Shown here: positions 1 through 10,607 of the stretch, in pieces
Numbering within the stretch: position 1 is the first letter of the stretch
Layout: each line of letters opens with the position of its first letter
DNA from: Paramecium octaurelia
Taxonomy: Eukaryota > Ciliophora > Oligohymenophorea > Peniculida > Parameciidae
Direction: 5' to 3'
NCBI GenBank assembly: GCA_905182995.1
Contig: CAJJDP010000164.1
Coordinates: 155,898 to 219,897 of the forward strand
Length of the DNA: 64,000 nucleotides
Notes under the pieces: generated by a model
What the model saw: only the letters and a program-made list of their open reading frames with translations
Databases searched by the model: none
What the model was told of the DNA's origin: nothing
Position numbers and translations under genes: made by a program

Positions 1-3000
1 TAACAACATATTCTAAAATTTTTCAACATTATTCATATCTGAAGTTGAATAAGGAGGTCTCTTCTATATAGATGGGTCCTCAACCTCTTATTTGGAAATT
101 ATAATCAGAAACATAACTGTTCGTAATGTTTATTGCAGATAGTATGGAGGCTTCTTATATCTTAAATCTAACAACTCTGAAGCTCATCTTACAATGGCGG
201 ATGGAAGGTTTAATGATGTCTACGCATAGCAAGGATCTATCGTTTATGTGTCATACTCTAATTTAGTAGAAGATCAATAAACAGTGAACATATAAGAGGT
301 GGAAATTATTAATTCTCAGAGTGGCTATATTAAATATCTGAATTAATTTAGTGAACTGTCAACTTAATAAGAAATAAGTAGTTTAATTAATAATAGATCA
401 TCAATTTTAATAGGATATGGATCCAATATCTTAATACAAAATATAACTGTTAATAATTTGATTTTTGAATCTTTTCTTAACTTGGAAAGTTCAAATTTTA
501 TATACCTGTCAGACATCGTAATTGAGGATTGTCAAATCAGTAATAATCTTATTAGAATGTCCTAAAATTAATGTAATTATTTTATTTAATTTATTTAGAT
601 GTAAACTTGATTCGCAATAAGTTTCGATCAATAATTGTTGGATTTGAAGAGTAATCTGCAGGTTGTGTAATCACACCTGAAACGAATTAAATTATTAATT
701 TTGCATGTGCAGCTGGATTTGGAGGTGCTCCTGCATATATAGAAAATGATATTATCGATGAGAGTGTAGATAGAGGACTATGCATCAATAAAATTATTAG
801 ATTAAATTTAGACTTATCTACTTCAGGCTTAATAATTATTAATGATGTAGAAGATCAAGACTATGTGAAAATAAGTTAGTTTGATTTGAGTAACATCTCC
901 TGTGTTAATTGCACTAATGGATTACTATATCTGCAACTTTTAAATGAAACTAAATTGTAATCAACTTAATTAGTCTAAAATCTCAAGGTAACTAATTCAA
1001 TTTGCGGGAAAAAGGGATGTGTGGTTCTTGAGAAATTGTTAGGATAGAATGCTAGAATTCTAACCTAAGAGGAAGTATTCTAATAAGGATATGAACTATA
1101 GATTACTGATTACATTTGTGAAAATAATTTAGGGTTTACTGGAACTTGTCTGAATCTAAATTCAATTTTCTCATTAATTCAAGATAGCGTGTTCTAATAT
1201 AATAATGCAACATTCTAAGGAGGTGCTGTTGTAGTAAAAGGGTCAGATGAAATAATTATAGAAAACTCACTAATTTAATACAATAAAGCAGAAGCGGGCG
1301 GAGGAATGTATCTAGAAAAGATATTTGCTCTAAATTATGAATTATTAAAAACTAGAGTTATTTTGAATTATGCCAATTTTTATGGGGATAATGTTGCATC
1401 GAATCCTGAAAAGCTGGCCATATAAATCACATAAGATGAGATGCTTCAAAGTAAGGTCTTAGTTGAAAATTCAACTACAAAAATAGAAGAAGTTGCTGTT
1501 AAGCCTTTTACCTCAATAAATGGAAAAAATTCTAAATTTATTTTATTGCCCACTGGACAGTAGATATCAACTTATTAATTTTTTGATTGGAAGAATTAAA
1601 ATTATATCAATTATGGGTTAATTTTTAGAATTCATGCTGAAAATAGAAAAATGCATTTGATTTAAAACTTAACAAACACTGTTTGTACAATAAATAGTAG
1701 AAGATATAACATTTCAGAGTAGGATGAGGATTAAGAATTTACAAATAATTTCACTAAATACAACACAATTATTTTTGATGCTGAAACTTAAGATTACAAA
1801 CTAGATGATCTGATAGTATATTTTGATAACGACGCTCCTGAAGAGATTGTATTATAGTTAGAATTTCAATGTAATTCAATAAAAATTCCGATATTCAATT
1901 CCACCTATCCTTACTAAACTCTAAGTTTTCACAATGATTATAGCCTTAGAATCAATGTTAAGACTTTGGAATGTTAATTTGGAGAAATTAAAAATTTAAC
2001 TGACTACTCTTGTTCAATTTGCGATTCAATATAAGGTCTATTTTCTTTAACTCTAAATGCTCAAAAATGTGATATCTAAGATGATATATCAACAATCTCG
2101 GTCAGATCAAATTAATTGTAACTTAGACCTGGTTATTGGAGACCGTATTTCGATACATCATCAATCAGCCCTTGCATAAATTTACAAAGTAATTGTTTAG
2201 GAGGATGGAAAAACGGTGATATCTCTTGTTATGTTGGTCACATAGGAGCACTTTGCGAATAATGTGACTTATACGATACAAGAGGAGATGGTTCATTCTC
2301 AGTTGTAAGCAGATACTCTTGTGGAACATGTTAAGATAAATACTAGAATATAGCTCTAATTGTTGGTATCATTATTATTACCCTCATATTTTTGTTAATC
2401 TCTATTAAAGGAACTTTAAGTTCGATAGATGAGTTTAGCAAATTTAACCCCTTCATTCGATCCACGCTTACTAAACTCAGTCCTCAATCAAGTATTTTAA
2501 TTAAAATTTTGACCAATTATTTCTAAATTATTGCAACCATAACTACCTTTTAATTACAATTACCATAAGGATTAGTTAGTACGATTGATGGGGTAGGTAA
2601 TCCTATATAAACAGCAACTTATTCACTCGATTGCTTCTTAGTTGATTTCTCTAATATTTAAATACAATATACTAGAATGATTTGGCAGATTATTTTGCCA
2701 ATCCTTTATATTACTCTATTCATGGGCTTATTTTTCATTGCTTCTAAATAGCATCTTATTGAATCAACCTTAAATTGTAGTGTTATGTCAACCACCTTAA
2801 TTTATTTCTACATTTATTTCTAACCAAATTTAATAAATGGTTTTGTCTAATTAGTGTCCTATAGAGATATATCCGGCTTTAAGTGGATCAAGGCAAACGT
2901 AGCTGATAGATACGATACTCCTGACCATTTATAATGGATGCTGAAGTTCAGTTTGCCAGCTCTCATTATTTTGGCTGTTCTCATACCGTGTTTCTTTTTC

Positions 3001-3744
3001 TACGGACTTTTCAGTAATAAAAAAAATCTTACTTCCAAAAAAGAAGTAAAAATGCGTTGGGCATATCTGTATGTTGAATACAAAGAAACTGTATACTTCT
3101 GGGAATTAATTAAAATCATTGAAAAAGAACTGATCATCCTATCACTTATATACTATGAAGACAGCATAGTCATTAAAGGTGTCCTAGTGCTTCTCATCAC
3201 TTATTTTTATTAGGAATTAAATCAAAATTATCAACCATATTCAATGAATAGAATGAATAAGTTAGATTATTATTCAGCTAATATTTGTATGATCACTATT
3301 TGTTTAGCAATTGGAGCCTATATAGCACAAGAGGCGGGTATTAAAGAGTTGTAAATACCCTTTTTAGTAATTATGGCCCTATTAAATTTTTTATTCCTTT
3401 AATCTATTTTGATTTAGATTGTATCCAAATATGCTTAATAATATGAAGATACTCTTGATAGAATCAAAAACTTCATTAAAAAACAATATCCAAATTATAA
3501 GAGTTTTAAATATCTGGATAAGGCCTTGGAAACCAGAACTGATAAAAGAAATAGAATAATGATGTTATACAAAAAACTTAAGAAATTTGCCATTCCCTTA
3601 GGAAAACTTATGATATAAACCAGAGAAAAATATCAACAAAATAAACAACCAATTAGTACGATCGAATTCCACACTAGACAAGAGACTTTAGATGTAGAAA
3701 AATCATCTTAAAAGAGATTACTTGTCCTATAAAATTTAAAATGA
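1..3744 (+). CDS. Giant cysteine-rich multi-pass membrane protein, C-terminal part (5' end outside window)
   Basis: The open frame enters the window and ends at TGA 3742-3744, with one 26-nt intron at 573-598 (GTAATT...TTTAG); about 1,240 codons are visible. The first two thirds is extracellular in character, with short Asn- and Gly-rich repeats such as GGAVVV and AGGGMYLE that resemble right-handed beta-helix rungs. A cysteine-rich stretch (about 1870-2340, several CxxC pairs) leads into hydrophobic segments near 2345-2400, 2690-2760, 2940-3005, 3120-3215 and 3285-3420, then a basic cytoplasmic tail. A paralogue lies on the opposite strand at 44565-53799 and matches it closely over the last roughly 600 residues. 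The architecture is typical of large ciliate surface proteins of unknown function. The coding call is firm; function is not known. Confidence 0.85.
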
Positions 3745-4582
3745 AAATTATTTTAAATTAATAATATTTCTTTTTTTTACATAAAACCATTAAATTATTA
3801 AATTGGAAAGTCAGAACATAAAATTTTGGAACCCATTTGATTTTTAAAAAATAAAACCAGTTATATCGCTTATAGGAATAATTCTGGATTTTTAAAAACC
3901 CTCTAATACTGCATTACCTTATTAAAATGTTATACATTTACTTTGTAAATTTGTTAACAATATAAAACTCATTAGTAGTATTAATCTAAAATATATATTA
4001 CACAATTTACCTCAAAAACAAAAAAAGCCAAAATTTAACTTTATAATTTATCCTTATTCATATTATTATATATATATAAATAATATTTTAACATGATAAA
4101 TTTGAAACATTCTGAGTAATTGCTATTAGATTTAAATGATGTTTTGGTTTGATATTAATTATTAGTAATAACATTTTGTCATCTTTTTTAAAGAATTTTA
4201 TTTAAACACTTAATAATTAATATTGTAAAGTCAAATTAGAGAATAGTAAATTTAAATTTTTATATTTATAGACAGCCTTAGTTTTTATTTTCATGGTGAG
4301 AAATAATGGGAATATATATAATTAATATTATGAAATTCTTATCCTTGTTTATGGTTAAGATAACCCTTTCTTTTTCTCTACTGTTTTTAAATACTCAAAT
4401 TTTGAATTAAAATAATAAGGAAACAGATTGTTAAACCAAATCTTTAATTCAAATTATCAAAAAGCTCAAAGATATTCTTCAACATAATTCTGTGAATATT
4501 TTATATATTGCATTTATTAATAACAATTTTTATAATACAACTTTTTTCATTATTTTTAATTATAAATTATTTACATTAAATA
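3745..4582. other. Intergenic spacer, no gene seen
   Basis: About 840 bases of very AT-rich DNA between two plus-strand genes. All frames are short after allowing TAA and TAG as glutamine. I see no RNA gene or clear repeat beyond simple A/T runs and a short (AT)n tract near 4070. Confidence 0.6.
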
Positions 4583-5618
4583 ATGAATGATGACACATTA
4601 ATAATTAGGATTACTACTTACTCTAGTATGTTTGCAGGAATCATAGGGAAAATAGCTTGTCACCCAATTGATACAATAAGAGCTAAGATACAGGTACTTT
4701 ATATTCCAATTAAAAGATTAGACAAACAATGATGCTTAAGATTAAAGCTGACAAATTGATTTCAACTTTGGCAAAGGAGACCTTAAGAACTGAGGGTCTT
4801 CGTGGACTTTACAAAGGACTTGGAATAACGATAGTAAAAATGATAATTTCTATATAGATAGGAACAGGACCTGCGTATTCTTTATATTTAACTACTTACG
4901 AAACATCAAAGTACTTGTTAAATTAATTGAGTGTAAATTGTGTCATTTATCTTAGTTTATGAAGGACAGTCCCAATTTAATATCCTTCACATCTGGAATG
5001 ATGGCTGAAACTGTCAGTTGTGTTTTCTGGTTGCCAATAGACGTGATAAAAGAGAGATTATAAGTTCAAAGCAATTTAAAGGTTTTTGATTATAAAAATA
5101 CATTTGTATATTGCTGTGTATATTCTAGGATGCCATCCAAAAAATTCTAAAGTCAGAAGGAGTGGTTGGTTTGTATAGAGCTTATGGAGCAACTGTAGCC
5201 TCATATGGACCCTTTAGTGCATTCTATTTTATGTTTTATGAGAAATTAAAAAGTAATTAAGATTATAGGAAATAAAATAGCAATTTTGGAAAATCCATTG
5301 TAACCATCCTTTTTAGAGAGTCTTTGTCTATCGGGGATAGCAGGATCGATGGCAGGATTTATATGCAATCCTATGGATATCGTGAGACTGAGAATGCAGG
5401 TCTAGAGAGCCTCATTGGCAACTCATGCAGAAACAGGTAATTTTGGATACAAGAACTTAATCCATGGATTGTACAAGGTTGTAAGAAATGAGGGGATATT
5501 GTCTTTAACAAAGGGGTCGATGGCTAAAGTGTTGTACACATGCCCTAATACTGCAATTTCAATGAGCGTGGCAGAAGTAACTAGATCTTATTTTATTAAT
5601 AAATACAAGAGTCATTGA
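4583..5618 (+). CDS. Mitochondrial carrier family (SLC25) protein
   Basis: Five introns (4694-4716, 4834-4857, 4933-4955, 5106-5128, 5253-5280) give a 304-residue protein, the usual length for the family. The three signature repeats are visible as HPIDTIRAKIQ, PIDVIKERLQVQ and PMDIVRLRMQVQ, and the conserved GTGPAYSLYLTTYE segment appears only when the 24-nt intron 4834-4857 is removed. Such proteins have six membrane helices and exchange small metabolites across the inner mitochondrial membrane. Sequence around the second repeat recalls mitoferrin or S-adenosylmethionine carriers, but substrate cannot be assigned from this. The first intron would end in AAG. Family call is firm; substrate open. 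Confidence 0.88.
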
Positions 5619-5655
5619 ATATAATTATAAATTAGCTAAAGGAATAAAATTTACA

Positions 5656-7034
5656 TCAGATTTAATTAAAGAATTCGTGTTTTAGTAATTCTTTGGCTTC
5701 TGATCTTTGCATTGGATCATAGGCCAGACATTGTTTTAGTAAATCTAGGAGTTAATTTTATTTGACCAAAGATAGATAATTGCAGTTCTGTCTTATGACT
5801 GAGTTCAATTGCAATTGCTATTGTTTTTAGATGATTCTTGATGAGTAATGTGTATAATTACTTGCTTAAATCTCTTCCTTTGACAGCAAATAGGCCATAT
5901 TTGATTTGGGGTCTTCCTTATCTCATGATTTTGCCCTTATAGGATAGCCAATTAGGAACACCATGTAATATGTCAAGTATGATTGCCCCTTGATTTGTTT
6001 ATAAAAATACCATAACTCCAAACGTCGATTTTTGGAGTCCCATGCATTTGAGTAAGGGCTTCAATTTAGCTGCTGTATTGATTTGAGTATCTGGTCCAAT
6101 TATGCATGATATCAAGGGCTTCAGGAGCCATGTATTCAGGAGTTATCATTCCGAATTGATCCTTGTCCTCATTAGAGAATGCTGATCCAAAATCTATGAT
6201 CTTGGGTATATTATTTTCAACTAAAATATTGTCTGGTTTGAGATCGAAATGAGTAACACGTTTGTCATTGATACATGAGATTCCATTCAAAATTCCATGC
6301 ATCAATTCGATGAGTTTTTGTGGATGTTCATACATGTCCAACAATTACTGAGTCTCACTTATCTAAGACATTAGATTGATTGTACCGCATAGACTCTTTC
6401 TCCCTTGTAGAATTCCCCTTTCATGGTGTACAGCACTTTGCTGAGTGGTTTGCCTCCCAACTCCTGTATAATCCAGGTATCTTTGTTTGAATGTTCGACT
6501 CCCATGATCTAGACTATGTTTTCGGATTTGATGTAACTGAATTTTGCCTCTTTGCTCTATTGTGGTTTGGCTATTTGTTTCAACGCCACCTTCTGATTGC
6601 CTTTGGATGCCAACCAGACCAGAGCAAATCCTCCCCTGAATAAGAGTAAAATAAATGAAGTACCTTCCCAAGAGTTCAAGCTTGTCGAAACCCAATAATT
6701 ACCTATCTCCGTAAGTTCCTTTCTCTTCCTCAGTGAGTCCATAATCTTTAAGCATCTTAAGGGATGGCAATCTATTAGGTTTGAGGGTGAAGCTACTGTG
6801 CTTTTATAATTTCATGACTGTGTTTCCAGGGGACTAATTTGACTCTTTTTACACGAGGTCTATGATTATTCGTTAGTGTAACAGCGAATCCAATCCTACA
6901 ATATTGTCTATATAAAAATAGGATATAAAAGTGCGGTAATAGAGGAGGAGGTGATATAAATACATACTGTTGGTGGAGACTGGAGTTCTCCTGGATTTCT
7001 GCGACAGTTGTCTCTAATAATGAATGGGCATCAT
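5656..7034 (-). CDS. Divergent serine/threonine protein kinase
   Basis: Introns at 5837-5861, 5989-6010, 6363-6385 and 6636-6663 restore a complete kinase domain: glycine loop LLGRGGFALVWLA, VALKQ lysine, catalytic loop HFDLKPDN (HFD instead of HRD), KIIDFGSA, PEYMAPE and DVWSYG, ending in a helical C-lobe (LLDLLKQCLAYDP). About 426 residues from the double ATG at 7034. The N-terminal 100 residues before the kinase domain are unlike any family I know. An in-frame stretch near 6904-6963 starts GTATGT and ends TATATAG, so it could be a 60-nt intron, which would be unusually long here; the start is therefore less certain than the rest. The missing HRD arginine suggests a kinase not regulated by activation-loop phosphorylation. 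Faces the carrier gene tail to tail. Confidence 0.85.
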
Positions 7035-7102
7035 ATTAATTAATTATATTTATACTCTTAACCAATCATTGATAATAGATAATTATTTATATAATATTTG
7101 AA

Positions 7103-7572
7103 ATGTAGGAGTGGCCTAAGAAATTGTTTCTTGCTATTGCATTCGTCTCTTGCTTCACCTGTTATGCAAGACCCGACTACAATCTCCCACTATTCGCCTT
7201 TGCATATTTACTTTGGGATATAGACAGACCTGTAAGTGAATCATCTGAGTGAATTTAGGTATCGCAAAAGATTAGATTAATTTACCTATTTGTTTATTCG
7301 TGGATTATTGATTTCGTTTGGCTTGTTTATTGGGGTCCATTTTGGAATTCGTCCACTTTCAGTCATAATTGGGCTGATGGAATTTAAACTTTTGTGTTGG
7401 TGTTGTCCGTTATCAACTTTATCTTGAAAGTAGAAATTCAATTGATATTGTGTAGTTGGGTACAATTGTAGTGTGCATTTTGGCAGAGAAAGAATGCAAA
7501 GATGCATTACATCCTGAAAATGCAATGGCACATGCGAAGAACATCTTTAATAGTGATGGTTAGCATTAATGA
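7103..7572 (+). CDS. Small four-helix membrane protein, possibly AGTRAP-like
   Basis: Introns 7232-7258 and 7430-7455 give 138 residues. Four hydrophobic helices fill the first 105 residues: one from KLFLAIAF, a second containing YNLPLFAFAYLLW, a third starting LIYLFVYSWIIDFVW, and a fourth ending in LAEKE; the last 30 residues are polar. Topology, length and the helix-2/helix-3 pattern resemble the angiotensin-receptor-associated protein (AGTRAP) family of ER/Golgi membrane proteins, but this is a resemblance from memory only. No catalytic motif. It starts about 70 bases from the divergent kinase gene, so both promoters share that short AT-rich gap. Confidence 0.75.
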
Positions 7573-7617
7573 ATTACTTAAATTTTTAAAAAAAAATTAA
7601 ATATCTATTTTAAATTA

Positions 7618-8114
7618 ATGTCTTAATCAGTGCTTTGGGAAGTAGTTAAGGGCAACAATGCTTTTTTGGTCAAGAGAAACGGATTGACACTCTCAACCGA
7701 TCCATTCAACAACACTGGAGTTTAAACATACAGCAGCACAGGTACAGAGCCTATGTTAATATAAAAAAGGATTCATTACATAAAATGCTATTGGAGTAGT
7801 ACCAACATAAGCAAAGGTTAATTAAATCAACAATGTGAATTTGGTTGCCAGAAAGAGCACCAAATTCCAATAGGCTGACAGAAAGACCAAGAATACTCAA
7901 TCAGTTTATGCTTCAACCTTGAGTGTCAAACACGGAATCCACACAGCCTCAAGAGTATGTCATGTCTTATCAACCCTAGGTAATCAGAAAGAGATTCGGC
8001 ACAAGAAGACTCGGATTGTAGAAGGCAGCTCTCAGAAAATTGGTCAAATTGAACAGAGCCAATGCTGTCAGAAGAAGAAACGAAATTGCTGCATCTAAGG
8101 CATAAAAGAAATGA
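7618..8114 (+). CDS. RPL28: Large-subunit ribosomal protein eL28
   Basis: Introns 7742-7769 and 7955-7979 give 147 residues, matching the family length. The start reads like eL28 ([17 protein letters not shown], then LSTDPFN), followed by GVVPTQ, NLVARKS and a strongly basic C-terminus. It is a cytosolic 60S component. The first intron needs an AAG acceptor (ATAAAAAAG) to keep frame. Only 45 bases separate it from the stop of the upstream membrane-protein gene. Confident on family. Confidence 0.9.
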
Positions 8115-8274
8115 TTTGCATTATCAAACGATGTACAATACATATATATATATAAATAATATTATTATATAAATGGAAACTATTCTCACATATATATATA
8201 GAAGGATAATATTTATTAATAATCACATCATAATACATTGATATCTTATTACATGATTTTTAATTTAAATTAAT

Positions 8275-8598
8275 ATGAAATAAGAAAGAGTTGCACCTAA
8301 ACCTCAGTTCGACATTTTAAAGCAGCAATAACCATCTACTCCAGATGATGTATTGTCCTATACTAGCAGCAAATCAATGAAGCTATCGAACGATGCTACA
8401 CTCAAGGTTCGTTATGATCGATTTGGAAATGTCATCGACAAGACAAGACGAGATCATTAGGTCTCTTTTAGAGATAGAGTTACAAAATAATAAAAAGTGT
8501 ATGACTTGTTCTTATTTGATTTGTTTAAACTTGAATAGTTGTAAATTGAGAATAGGAAAAAATAATAAAAAAAGGGTTGGTGTTGCTCGATTTAATGA
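8275..8598 (+). CDS. Small conserved-type protein ending in a CaaX-like box
   Basis: An intronless 107-residue frame from ATG 8275 to TGA 8596-8598. The middle has the pattern KVRYDRFGN followed by HQVSFRDRV, which I recognise as a recurring motif in small ciliate proteins without known function. The tail is basic (NRKKQQKKGW) and ends C-C-S-I-Q: the last four residues, encoded by TGC TCG ATT TAA at 8584-8595, form a possible farnesylation box preceded by a polybasic stretch. That box exists only because TAA is glutamine. I infer membrane attachment; no partner is indicated. Its 3' end faces the eS4 gene 50 bases away. Confidence 0.7.
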
Positions 8599-8647
8599 AA
8601 TGAATTATTTAATATTTTATGTAAATGTGTACTATACTTTAGAATTA

Positions 8648-9559
8648 TCACTATTATTTGGGTTCTTCTTGGTGTTCTCTGGCTTATTTCTTTTCAAGAG
8701 CTGTCAAATACAAACCGTTATCATCTGGGAGTGAAATCAAGGACTTCTTTCCTTTGCCGATTGTGAAGATATTGTTGATTCTTGTAGAGAAGTGCTTGCC
8801 ATTTGAGTCCTAAGATATATCTTTATTAATTGATACTTTAACATGGACAATGTCAAATGATCCAAGATGTCTTTCTCTGTGTTGGATGAGACCCACTCTT
8901 CCAATGTTATTACCTCCGATGATGTAACACAAATTTCCTAATTGATATTATAGATACACACATTACCTGGTTCTTCCTTGAGGAAATCGACAACCTTTCC
9001 AGTTTCCAAATCGATTTTTAATGTGTCATTGACGTGAATTTCAGGATTTGGGTATCTGATGGTTCTGGCATCGTTGGTGACAATGTAAGGGACATTGTTT
9101 GGTCCAACCTTCTTTTGGGTTACTTTGACTAACTTGAATTTGGCCTCATCTGGTTTGATTGATTTTAATATGAATTTTCCTTGGACATCATACAAAACTC
9201 TGTAACTTTCTCTTGTCTTGTCAATTGTGATGACGTCTGACTCATTAATTATATAAAAGTACCTTATAAACCAACTGGATATCCGAAGTCAGATCTCACT
9301 TTTCCGTCAACTTTAATATTACCATCCTTATCAGCAAGAATCATTTAGACATCTCTTGCATACAAAGCGTATTTCAGTTTATGTTGCAATATTACAGACA
9401 AAGGAATTGATTCTCTCAATTTATGGGGTCCTTATGAGGGTCTTGTTGTCCAATTTCCTCCCAATTTTGAGAGCATCCAACTCTTGGGTGCTGTGATTCT
9501 TTTCATATGTTTCTTGGGTCCTCTAGCCTATAGATAATAGTAATCACTATTCTTACCAT
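8648..9559 (-). CDS. RPS4: Small-subunit ribosomal protein eS4
   Basis: Introns 8810-8836, 8938-8966, 9237-9262 and 9528-9556 (the last directly after the ATG) give 266 residues, as expected for eS4. Clear family motifs: [11 protein letters not shown] at the start, KSWML-like [57 protein letters not shown] and IGKGKKS. It is an RNA-binding protein of the 40S subunit with S4 and KOW-type regions. The ATG-then-intron arrangement is common in ribosomal protein genes. Highly confident. Confidence 0.95.
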
Positions 9560-9793
9560 GATTGTTTAAAGAAAAAATTAAAATCTTTTTAATTTAATTC
9601 AAAATGCCACTATTCATAACATCAGAAATATTTTCTTATTATGTATTTATGCTATTCATATTATGACTCATTAAAGTGAGGATATGAACCATGCAATTAC
9701 ATAGCCCAATATCTTATTGATGCCAATCTGATAATTAATACAATTAGAGAATCAAAATTAAAATACTATAAGCGATTTTATTATTTAATATAA

Positions 9794-10589
9794 ATGCAAT
9801 TCTAATAATTAATGCCTGTAGGATATGTGAAACAACCTCCACTTAAGACATTTGTTATTGCAAAGATAAAGAAGGAAAATACTGAGAAATAAATAAAACT
9901 GTATAAGCAAAAATATCACCAATACTTCTATCAACATGATTATCTGAAATTGGTTAAACAAGGTAAAGAGAAGGATCATGTTTTGATGCTATTTTGTTTT
10001 CCAGAAGTAGTTAGCTGATTGTTATCAATAGGACTTAGAAAAGATGAAGGTGGACTTTGAAGTGGAGGAATATCTTGAAATTGAATTGCCAAGCATTGCC
10101 CCTATTCACAAAGATTAGAAGTCTCTGTATAATGAATATTGGAATATCTTGCATCCGAATTATGAATATCCACATAAGCAAAACAAAGATGCAGCCCAGA
10201 GAATGCAATAGATTTTGGATACCAAAGTCACAAGGAATAAATGCATCCTCTATGATGAGGACAACACTATCGTGATCGAAGCAGAAGATGAAACGCACAT
10301 CAATAATGCTAGACATTGTGTCATGGTTGCTATGGAGAAATTGGCAGATCACAACAAAAATGAGAATCAATAGAAGCACTTTCATGATATTCAGTATTAC
10401 GCAAAAGACATGACGTTGGTAATATACTTAGAACCTTGCATCATGTGTGCCATGGCTTTGGTTCATTCAAGAATTAAGGAGGTGTATTACTATCAAAAGA
10501 GAGTGGTAGAGGGAGGACTCAATGATCAATTATAACTTAATAACCTGAAACAACTAAATCATAAATATTTAGTGTTCTATTAGCATTGA
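9794..10589 (+). CDS. ADAT3: tRNA adenosine-34 deaminase non-catalytic subunit (ADAT3/Tad3)
   Basis: One intron (9980-10004, GTTTTG...CCAG) gives 256 residues. The C-terminal half is a cytidine/deoxycytidylate deaminase fold: NARHCVMVAM supplies the zinc histidine, EPCIMCAMALVHSRI the two zinc cysteines, then GGL and LNHKYLVFYQH at the end. In the active partner ADAT2 the position after the histidine pair carries a proton-shuttling Glu (HAE); here it is Val (HCVM), the hallmark of the ADAT3/Tad3 subunit. The heterodimer converts A34 to inosine in tRNA anticodons. The donor GTTTTG departs from the usual GTA. The gene ends 18 bases before the stop of the convergent BRO1 gene. Confidence 0.9.
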
Positions 10590-10607
10590 TTTAATTTTAT
10601 TTATAAT

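Noticed and set aside
10035-10385. 117-codon minus-strand frame
   Set aside because: Antisense to the ADAT3 deaminase domain.
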